From Campylobacterales bacterium (GTDB lineage Bacteria > Campylobacterota > Campylobacteria > Campylobacterales > Sulfurimonadaceae), in the NCBI GenBank assembly GCA_016938175.1, contig JAFGVE010000041.1:1-51600 (forward strand): a DNA stretch of 51,600 nt, written 5' to 3'. Position numbers and translations under genes: made by a program. Under the pieces are notes generated by a model. The model was not told where the DNA came from. It made no database searches and was given only the letters and a program-made list of their open reading frames with translations. Below, piece after piece: positions 45,345-51,600 of the stretch. The number at the start of each line of letters is the position of its first letter. The stretch's first letter is position 1.

Positions 45345-45374
45345 ACTCTTTTATAAGAGTGCTTTTACTATAAT
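45345..45374 (+). promoter_or_regulatory. Terminator-like hairpin and -10 box before the YbjN operon
   Basis: ACTCTT (45345-45350) and AAGAGT (45355-45360) form a small stem followed by GCTTTTA, a weak intrinsic terminator for the PDC-like gene. TATAAT at 45369-45374 lies 46 bases upstream of the next start and suits its promoter. Confidence 0.45.
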
Positions 45375-45419
45375 CTCTTCGATTACATCTACAATTATAT
45401 TCTCCAAGAAAGTGAGCCA

Positions 45420-46733
45420 ATGAGCTGGTTAGATTTTTTACAAACAAAGAAAGAGTGTCTCATAAACTTCGGTCGTGGTATCTACGCCCAAATAGCCCCA
45501 AACGAAGAGGAACTCTTTAACAGTGCCTATGAGGCTTTTGAAAAAGGGGAAATTTTAGAGGGCTACAAATATTTTTTACACTCTCTTGTAAATTATAATA
45601 ATGCCACAGCAAACGAGAACATCATCCTTGTTGAAAATGAGAAGAGTATAGAGTTTACACTTTTCCAAGGTAGTGCCAAAATAAAAGGTATTATTACCCC
45701 AAAACATTTAAATGCAGAAGTCACCTTAGTCAAAAAAGATATAGCTCCTGTAGCTCTTAAACGTAAGGTTCTTGAACGTAACTATCAATTTACTTATGTT
45801 AACTACATGAGCGATGCAGAGTTTATTAAACTCAAACTCTATCAAGACAACATCACGATGAATCCTCAAAAGATATTTTTTCCACTCAGAGAATTAGCAC
45901 TCAACGCTGATTTTGACAAAGAGTTTATAGTAAGTGAATTTCCTGAATGTGCTTTAGAAGAGATAGAACATCTTGAGCCTCTCAATGAAGTAGAACTACA
46001 AATTAAATACTCTTTTTTACAAAAATGGATAGAAGAGCTTGAAGCAAAAATCCCAACGCTTCCGACAAATGACAATGCAGGAATGCAGGCATTTTTATAT
46101 TTAAACATCCTATTTAAAATTGACTACTTGCTAGTTCCAAAGTATAAAATGTACCAAAGGCTCTCAAAGAAAATCCAGTCCTATTTTGGTGATGAAAGTT
46201 CAACTATGGAGACAAAAAACGAAGAACTCAAGCGATATATTACTAAACTTCAGAGTCTCAGCTTTGAGGAGTTTAGTAAAAATTTTTACAATGCAAAGTA
46301 CACTTTTAACCCTATTGACAAAAGTTCTTATGAGGAGTTTTGTACTTTTATATCTGAGTCTATGGTCAAAATACGTTGGTATAAAAACAACAGATACACA
46401 CTCATAGTTCCTACAATTTATACATACATGGCATTTTATTCACTCTATAATTATGGACTTAACAATGTTGTTAAAGAGCTACTCCACGTTTATGTAAGTG
46501 TTACAAACTCTGACTTCTTTAAGGCACTTGAGTGTCCGACTCTATATGATGAAATAAAAGAGAGTTTTTACAAACGTAACATTGCACAGGCCGTTGATGA
46601 GATAATCACCAAACACCAAAAACAATACAGAGCCTTAAGAAGCTTCTCAAATGAGTTAAACTTTAACTCCATGAACGACTTCTCATACAGCTACTATCAA
46701 TCACTTAAAAATATGAACTTCGAGGAGATATAG
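45420..46733 (+). CDS. Conserved protein with probable YbjN-like domain
   Basis: This 437-residue protein has no signal or membrane segment. About residues 50-170 look like a YbjN (type III secretion chaperone-like) fold: IEFTLFQGSAKIKGIITP, then APVALKRKVLERNYQFTYVNYMSDAEF, and FFPLRELALNADF. The rest is helical and unrecognised. A protease gene ending in a similar domain starts three bases after its stop, so the two proteins probably act together. The domain call is by pattern only. Confidence 0.55.
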   Translation: MSWLDFLQTKKECLINFGRGIYAQIAPNEEELFNSAYEAFEKGEILEGYKYFLHSLVNYNNATANENIILVENEKSIEFTLFQGSAKIKGIITPKHLNAEVTLVKKDIAPVALKRKVLERNYQFTYVNYMSDAEFIKLKLYQDNITMNPQKIFFPLRELALNADFDKEFIVSEFPECALEEIEHLEPLNEVELQIKYSFLQKWIEELEAKIPTLPTNDNAGMQAFLYLNILFKIDYLLVPKYKMYQRLSKKIQSYFGDESSTMETKNEELKRYITKLQSLSFEEFSKNFYNAKYTFNPIDKSSYEEFCTFISESMVKIRWYKNNRYTLIVPTIYTYMAFYSLYNYGLNNVVKELLHVYVSVTNSDFFKALECPTLYDEIKESFYKRNIAQAVDEIITKHQKQYRALRSFSNELNFNSMNDFSYSYYQSLKNMNFEEI

Positions 46734-46736
46734 CGT

Positions 46737-47825
46737 ATGAATACACAAAAAATACTCGAAACATATATAGAAAATATTATTCAAATTATGACTCCATATG
46801 GAAGTGGCACAGGTTTTGTCATAGATGATTTAATCATAACAAACTCTCACGTTGTAGGCGGACTCAAAGAGATTGTAATAAGTGCAAAAAAAATACAACG
46901 CAGTATTGCAACTGTTATTTATGATGACCCCTATTATGACCTTGCTTTTATCAGGTACACTTTTGATAAACCAAAAAATCCACTCTCGCTTGCAAGTAAA
47001 CTTGTAGAAGATGGAGATACAACAATAGCTATAGGACACCCATACGGTTTAAATTATACTGCAACAGAGGGTATTGTATCTCGTGCTTCACGCCTTCAAG
47101 GGGACTTGGAGTATATTCAAATTGATGCTGCTATAAACCCTGGAAACAGTGGCGGCCCACTTTTAAATGAGGATGGCGAAGTAACAGGAGTCAATACGTT
47201 CATAATTCAAAATGCCAACAACCTTGGTTTCGCCCTTCCTTACTTTTACCTCAGAGAGGCAATTGAAGATTTTAAAACAAACGGTGTTGATAACGTAATT
47301 AAGTGTCCATCATGTAAGAACCTCATTGAAGAAAGTACAATTAAAAATGACTATTGTGGAGAGTGTGGAGTTAAACTTGAAACTGCAAGAATGCGCAGGA
47401 AAGGCTATAACCCAACTGGTCCGACAAAACTCTTAGAGGATATTTTGGAATCTTTAAACGTTGATGTAACACTCGCACGCCGTTCTCAATCCTCTTGGAG
47501 AATAGATGAAGGTTCAGCACGTATAGAACTCAACTACTATGAAAATGGAATTATCATCGGTGACTCAAAACTCTGTGCAATTCCACGACAAAATATAGAC
47601 AGTGTCTATGATTATCTTCTCAGTGAAAATGCAAAACTTTCATATCTGCAGTTTTCACTCAATGAAAATAGTATCTACCTCTCTTATCTTATAGTCGACT
47701 CATCACTAACAAAAAAAGAGGGTAAAATTGCGCTTCAAAGACTACTTGCATATGCAAACAAATATGACGACATACTTATAAAGGAGTATGGAGCAATTCA
47801 ACAAAAACGAGATGAAGAGGATTAA
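46737..47825 (+). CDS. Leaderless trypsin-like serine protease with zinc ribbon and YbjN-like tail
   Basis: The 362-residue protein has an S1C protease domain at about 10-185 with the triad His38 (TNSHVVGG), Asp68 (YYDLAF) and Ser138 (NPGNSGGPL). A zinc ribbon follows at 190-210, CxxC-x13-CxxC (Cys190, 193, 207, 210). A C-terminal domain (about 225-350; SSWRIDEGSARIELNYYENG, LCAIPRQNIDSVYDYLLSEN) resembles YbjN. There is no signal peptide, unlike DegP/DegS, so the enzyme may work in the cytoplasm. There is also no PDZ domain. GAGGAG precedes the start. It is coupled to the YbjN-like gene and followed by the M3 peptidase gene. Confidence 0.85.
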   Translation: MNTQKILETYIENIIQIMTPYGSGTGFVIDDLIITNSHVVGGLKEIVISAKKIQRSIATVIYDDPYYDLAFIRYTFDKPKNPLSLASKLVEDGDTTIAIGHPYGLNYTATEGIVSRASRLQGDLEYIQIDAAINPGNSGGPLLNEDGEVTGVNTFIIQNANNLGFALPYFYLREAIEDFKTNGVDNVIKCPSCKNLIEESTIKNDYCGECGVKLETARMRRKGYNPTGPTKLLEDILESLNVDVTLARRSQSSWRIDEGSARIELNYYENGIIIGDSKLCAIPRQNIDSVYDYLLSENAKLSYLQFSLNENSIYLSYLIVDSSLTKKEGKIALQRLLAYANKYDDILIKEYGAIQQKRDEED

Positions 47826-47826
47826 T

Positions 47827-49779
47827 ATGAGTCAATTTAGAGAATTTCAATGTAATCTAGAAACTTTTATAGAAGATTTACAAGCTATTATCGCTCAAAA
47901 TGAGCAGAGAGTAACTCAGCTTTTAGCGATAGAAGAAAAGAGTTATGCAAACTTTGCACGGCCCCTGCAGATGCAAGAAGAAGCTATCAGCCATCACTTT
48001 ACACCTCTCTCACATCTAAACGCAGTAAACAACTCTGAGGCAACACAGAAGGTCTATACAGAATCCCTTCCAATATTAACAGAGTACTCCACAAAAATAT
48101 CACAAAACCTCGATATTTATACAGCGTATAAAGAGATTTATACAAAAGAAAAAGCATCATTAAATCACGAACAAAACCGTGTACTGGAGTTGTCTATTCA
48201 GAGTTTTGAGTTAAGTGGAGCACATCTTGATGAAAAGACTAAATCAAGACTTCAAGAGATTAACTTGCGAAAAAGTGAATTAACAAATAACTTCTCACAA
48301 AACCTTCTCGATGCTACAAATGCATATGAGTATATTATTAGTAATCCAGACGATGTAAAAGGTATTCCAGAGAGTGACCTTGAGAATGCAGAGTTTGAAG
48401 AAGATGGTATAACAAAATATAAATTTACACTTCAAATGCCTTCATATATCGCCTACATGACATATGGACCAAATAGAGAAATACGTGAAGCAATATATAA
48501 AGCATATGTTAGCCGTGCACCACAAAACGCTGAGATTATTGATGAACTTTTGGCACTGCGTGATGAAATGAGTAAGCTATTGGGCTTTAAAAACTATGCT
48601 AGCTACTCACTTGCCTCCAAAATGGCTCCAGATGAAGAAAGCGTTCTTAAATTTTTACATGAGTTACTAGAAAACTCTAAAAAACAAGCTCAAAAGGAAT
48701 TAAAAGAGCTACAGGAGTTTGCCCCACACAAACTTGAGAATTTTGATACGGCCTACTACAGTGAAAAACTCAAAAAGGCAGAGTATGACCTTGATGAAGA
48801 GGAGTATCGTCCCTATTTTGAACAAAATAGTGTCATGCAAGGAATGTTCTCATTTTTATATAAACTCTTTAACATAGAGTTTAAAAAAATAGACAATGCA
48901 ACTTTATGGCATGAAAAAGCAGCAGCTTACGACATCTATAAAGAAGGAGTTATAAAAGCAAGACTCTATACAGACTTAGAAGCACGTGAATCTAAACGTG
49001 GTGGAGCATGGATGCACAACTATGAGACACACTGCATTGATGAAAATAACACAAGACAACTTGCTTCTGCGTTTATAGTTTGTAACTTTCCTCCTTCAAA
49101 TGCAAAGGCTCCATCTCTCTTACGCCACGACGATGTTGTAACACTATTTCATGAAATGGGACATGCTATTCATCATCTGCTCTCAGACGTAAATGAAAAT
49201 GAAGTAAGCGGTGTAAATGGTGTGGAGTGGGATGCTGTTGAATTTCCTTCACAGTTTTTAGAGAGTTTTGCTTACGAGCCACAAGTACTACAACTTTTTG
49301 CAAAACATTACAAAACCAAAGAGGTTATCCCTGATAATATGATAGAAAAACTTGTAAAGAGTAAAAATTTTCTCTCGGCGATGGGAATGCTCAGACAACT
49401 TGAATTTTCAATTTTTGATTTCCAACTCCATACAGAACTGTATAAAGAAGCAGAAGTTCAAGCCTTGCTCAATACCATTAGAGAAAACACAGCACTTATA
49501 CAAGCGCCAGAATATAATAAATTCCAAAATGGCTTTTCCCATATTTTTGCAGGTGGATACGCTGCTGGATACTATAGTTATAAATGGGCTGAAGTACTCA
49601 GTGCAGATGCTTTTTACCAGGTTATTGACGAGGGAATATTTGATTCACCTACTGCAAAAAAATATAGTGAAATCGTTTTAAGTGGTGGTGGAGCAAAAAG
49701 TATGCAAATTCTCTTTAACGAGCTCTTAGGTAGAGATGCAGACGTAACACAACTGCTACGTCTTAATGCTATTGCATAA
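47827..49779 (+). CDS. M3 family oligopeptidase
   Basis: This cytoplasmic zinc peptidase degrades short peptides (oligopeptidase A / thimet-type). The 650-residue product has the zinc motif HEMGH (LFHEMGHAIHH), with the downstream third-ligand glutamate region ESFAYEPQ and the substrate loop SHIFAGGYAAGYYSYKW. I start it at the ATG one base after the protease stop, with GAAGAGGA upstream, not at an in-frame ATG inside the protease gene. Sharing a unit with a protease suggests sequential breakdown of proteins to peptides to amino acids. Confidence 0.93.
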   Translation: MSQFREFQCNLETFIEDLQAIIAQNEQRVTQLLAIEEKSYANFARPLQMQEEAISHHFTPLSHLNAVNNSEATQKVYTESLPILTEYSTKISQNLDIYTAYKEIYTKEKASLNHEQNRVLELSIQSFELSGAHLDEKTKSRLQEINLRKSELTNNFSQNLLDATNAYEYIISNPDDVKGIPESDLENAEFEEDGITKYKFTLQMPSYIAYMTYGPNREIREAIYKAYVSRAPQNAEIIDELLALRDEMSKLLGFKNYASYSLASKMAPDEESVLKFLHELLENSKKQAQKELKELQEFAPHKLENFDTAYYSEKLKKAEYDLDEEEYRPYFEQNSVMQGMFSFLYKLFNIEFKKIDNATLWHEKAAAYDIYKEGVIKARLYTDLEARESKRGGAWMHNYETHCIDENNTRQLASAFIVCNFPPSNAKAPSLLRHDDVVTLFHEMGHAIHHLLSDVNENEVSGVNGVEWDAVEFPSQFLESFAYEPQVLQLFAKHYKTKEVIPDNMIEKLVKSKNFLSAMGMLRQLEFSIFDFQLHTELYKEAEVQALLNTIRENTALIQAPEYNKFQNGFSHIFAGGYAAGYYSYKWAEVLSADAFYQVIDEGIFDSPTAKKYSEIVLSGGGAKSMQILFNELLGRDADVTQLLRLNAIA

Positions 49780-49797
49780 TATATTTATGGAGTAATC

Positions 49798-50802
49798 ATG
49801 AAAATTTTTACTCTACTACTCTTTTTTCTATCTTTAGTACATGGAGAGATTAACTTGAAAATTGCAACATATAATGTAGAAAATCTTTTTGACTTAAAAA
49901 AAGATGGCCATGAATATAAAGAATATGTGCCAAATACTTCCTCAAATTGGAATCAAAAGACATATAAGATAAAACTACAAAATATTGCAAAAGTTATTAA
50001 AGATGTCAATGCAGACATTATCGCTCTACAAGAAATAGAATCTCTACAAGCACTCAAAGACTTACGTTTTATACTCAAACAAAATGGCCTCTACTACCAA
50101 TATCACAAAATCGCAGATTTGAAAAACACAACAATTAAAGTTGCACTTCTTAGTAAAATTCCTTTTATCTACACACATGAAATTTCTGTGACGTCATCAT
50201 ATAAATATAGAAACATACTCGAGGCAAAATTTCGTTTAAATAACTTCGACTTATTTATTTTAGTAAATCATTGGAAATCAAAAAGTGGACCTGAAAGCCA
50301 AAGAGTTTTCTCCGCTAAAAAAGTCATGAAACGTGTTGAAGAACTTGGAAAAGACAAAAACATCATACTTCTAGGAGATTTCAACTCTGATTATGAAGAG
50401 TATAAAGTATTTAAAAGGAAAAGAAAACATAACGACACCGATGGTGTGACAGGAATTAATCATATACTTGGAAGCATAAACTATCAAAAAAGTGCAGATA
50501 AAACACAGGTCGCTTCTGGAGAGTTTTATAACTTGTGGTATGATGAAGACCCTTTACAGAGGTATTCATACACTTATAAAGGGAAAAAAGAGACTCTAGA
50601 TAGTATTTTAGTTTCTAAATCCCTCTTAAACAGCGATGGAATAAGATACAAAAATAATTCAATGCACTCTTTTAAAACTGACTACCTTTTTAAAAAACAG
50701 CAAGTATATAGATGGGAACTAACACGTTCAAATAGACCTAGACATAAAGGTAAAGGTTACTCTGACCATCTTCCACTTATAGCAGAGTTCCTTGTCCACT
50801 AA
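49798..50802 (+). CDS. Exported endonuclease/exonuclease/phosphatase family protein
   Basis: The 334-residue protein has a signal peptide (KIFTLLLFFLSLVHG) and the EEP fold: IATYNVENLFD, IALQEIE, NHWKSKSGPESQR, LLGDFNSDYEEY and YSDHLPLIAEF. The metal- and catalytic residues (Asn, Glu, Asp, Asn, Asp, His) are in place. It could be a periplasmic or secreted nuclease, or a phosphodiesterase. TGGAG precedes the ATG. Its 3' end overlaps ung by 26 bases, tail to tail. Confidence 0.88.
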   Translation: MKIFTLLLFFLSLVHGEINLKIATYNVENLFDLKKDGHEYKEYVPNTSSNWNQKTYKIKLQNIAKVIKDVNADIIALQEIESLQALKDLRFILKQNGLYYQYHKIADLKNTTIKVALLSKIPFIYTHEISVTSSYKYRNILEAKFRLNNFDLFILVNHWKSKSGPESQRVFSAKKVMKRVEELGKDKNIILLGDFNSDYEEYKVFKRKRKHNDTDGVTGINHILGSINYQKSADKTQVASGEFYNLWYDEDPLQRYSYTYKGKKETLDSILVSKSLLNSDGIRYKNNSMHSFKTDYLFKKQQVYRWELTRSNRPRHKGKGYSDHLPLIAEFLVH

Positions 50803-51460
50803 GACACCACTCGATCTCATCTTTTCCATATTTTTTAAGATAAAAATTCGTCTGAGAAAAGGGTTTTGAACCAAAAAAACCTCTGTAAGCAGAGAGTGGA
50901 GATGGATGTGCTGACTTTAAAACAAGATGCTTTTTAGTATCTATAAAAAGCTCTTTTTTTTGTGATGGTGCTCCCCAAAGAATAAAAACTAAATGTTCAT
51001 ACTCACTTGAGAGTTTTCTAATCAAAGCATCAGTAAAGATTTCCCACCCTTTCCCTTTATGTGAATTTGGATGAGACTCCTCTACTGTTAAAACCGAGTT
51101 AATGAGTAAAACCCCCTGCTGGCCCCATTTAGTCAAATCACCATTCAATGGAAAAGGACAATCTAAATCATTTTGTAACTCTTTAAATATATTAAGAAGT
51201 GATGGTGGAATTTTAACGTTACCAAACACTGAAAAAGCCAATCCATTGGCTTGACCCAATCCATGATATGGATCTTGCCCTATAATTACAACTTTTACAT
51301 CTTTTGGCTGCATGAGATTAAAAGCTCTAAATATAGTATCTTTAGGAGGAAAAATATTTTTAGTATTATATTCACTCTCAAGGAATTGTTTTAATTGAAG
51401 AAAATTGACATTACTAAGTTCATCTGATAAAAAGTATTGCCATTGATTGGAAAGTAACAT
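50777..51460 (-). CDS. ung: Uracil-DNA glycosylase
   Basis: This base-excision repair enzyme removes uracil from DNA. The 227 residues match family 1. The catalytic Asp is in VVIIGQDPYHGLGQANGLAF, followed by the PPSL loop, LLINSVLTVEE, and the C-terminal HPSPLSAYRGFFG that inserts into DNA. It is the nearest protein gene to the rRNA operon. Confidence 0.97.
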   Translation of the reverse strand: MLLSNQWQYFLSDELSNVNFLQLKQFLESEYNTKNIFPPKDTIFRAFNLMQPKDVKVVIIGQDPYHGLGQANGLAFSVFGNVKIPPSLLNIFKELQNDLDCPFPLNGDLTKWGQQGVLLINSVLTVEESHPNSHKGKGWEIFTDALIRKLSSEYEHLVFILWGAPSQKKELFIDTKKHLVLKSAHPSPLSAYRGFFGSKPFSQTNFYLKKYGKDEIEWCLSGQGTLL

Positions 51461-51520
51461 AGATTTGCCTAAAAATATAATGATTGTAAAGAATGATATG
51501 AAGAAGAATAAAGACCGATC

Positions 51521-51600
51521 GAACTAGGCAGCGACCTACGTTTCCACACCTGAAAGGTGCAGTATTATCAGCGATGAGGGGCTTAGCTTCTGGGTTCGGA
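51521..51600 (-). rRNA. rrf: 5S ribosomal RNA, 3' part
   Basis: The minus-strand sequence contains the conserved CCGAACCCAGAAGCTAAGC and the GATAATACTGC to CGTAGGTCGCTGCC 3' arm of bacterial 5S rRNA. About 80 bases are in the window; the 5' part lies beyond the end. The exact 3' end, near 51521, is estimated from where the conserved sequence stops. It marks the end of an rRNA operon transcribed towards ung. Confidence 0.92.

Noticed and set aside
51461..51520. Terminator after the 5S rRNA
   Set aside because: The stretch is AT-rich and contains CGATCG, but no clear stem followed by a T-run could be drawn.

Overview
The window is AT-rich bacterial chromosome. It most likely comes from a sulfur-oxidising Campylobacterota (epsilonproteobacterium) of the Sulfurimonas type. 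This is inferred from the gene order parA-parB next to a split F-type ATPase operon with two b-type subunits, from the rpsO / Rrf2 / flhA arrangement, from a Tat-exported sulfide:quinone oxidoreductase-like flavoprotein, and from protein sequence character. No database was searched. Genes are densely packed, often with overlapping stop/start codons, and no stretch over 300 bases lacks a gene. I saw no tRNA, CRISPR array, insertion sequence or prophage.

Region 1 (1-9.9 kb, all minus strand) is a core housekeeping run. Read in the direction of transcription it is rplU-rpmA, then obgE-proB-fmt-birA-parA-parB, then the ATP synthase operon atpF'-atpF-atpH-atpA-atpG and the first bases of atpD. Region 2 (9.9-17.1 kb, minus) holds the SQR-like flavoprotein with a small membrane protein behind it, RidA, a periplasmic thioredoxin-like protein, dapE, two lipoproteins, trpC, a cysteine-cluster protein and a TrmN6-type methyltransferase. 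Region 3 (17.1-29.5 kb) holds kdsB, a shared terminator, rpsO, an Fe-S type Rrf2 regulator, flhA, a DHH phosphoesterase, a cell wall amidase, a nitronate monooxygenase-like protein, tyrS, spoT, rpoZ, pyrH and a degenerate GGDEF-like membrane protein.

Region 4 (29.5-43.8 kb) is the most distinctive part: a nitrate/nitrite/cyanate assimilation island. A ferredoxin-type nitrite reductase (nirA, minus) diverges from an operon of an FNT-family channel, cyanase (cynS) and a fused PP2C phosphatase / Ser-Thr kinase with a C-terminal membrane anchor. Then come a minus-strand EAL-domain protein with altered catalytic positions, a secreted beta-helix protein, and a cytoplasmic molybdenum nitrate reductase (narB). 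narB diverges from nrtA-nrtB-nrtC (a nitrate-type ABC importer) and an outer-membrane porin. The two divergent control regions share a 15-base motif (14 of 15 identical). The gaps after nrtA and after nrtC each carry a long inverted repeat whose first arm can pair instead with the end of the upstream gene. No classical nitrogen regulator gene is seen in the island, so control may lie with the kinase/phosphatase, the EAL protein and these DNA/RNA elements. That last point is inference.

Region 5 (43.8-51.6 kb) holds a membrane J-domain-like protein with HYD in place of HPD, a PDC-like sensor membrane protein, an operon of a YbjN-like protein, a leaderless trypsin-type protease with zinc ribbon and YbjN-like tail, and an M3 oligopeptidase. 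It ends with an exported endonuclease/exonuclease/phosphatase-family protein, ung, and the 3' part of a 5S rRNA on the minus strand, which marks the end of an rRNA operon.
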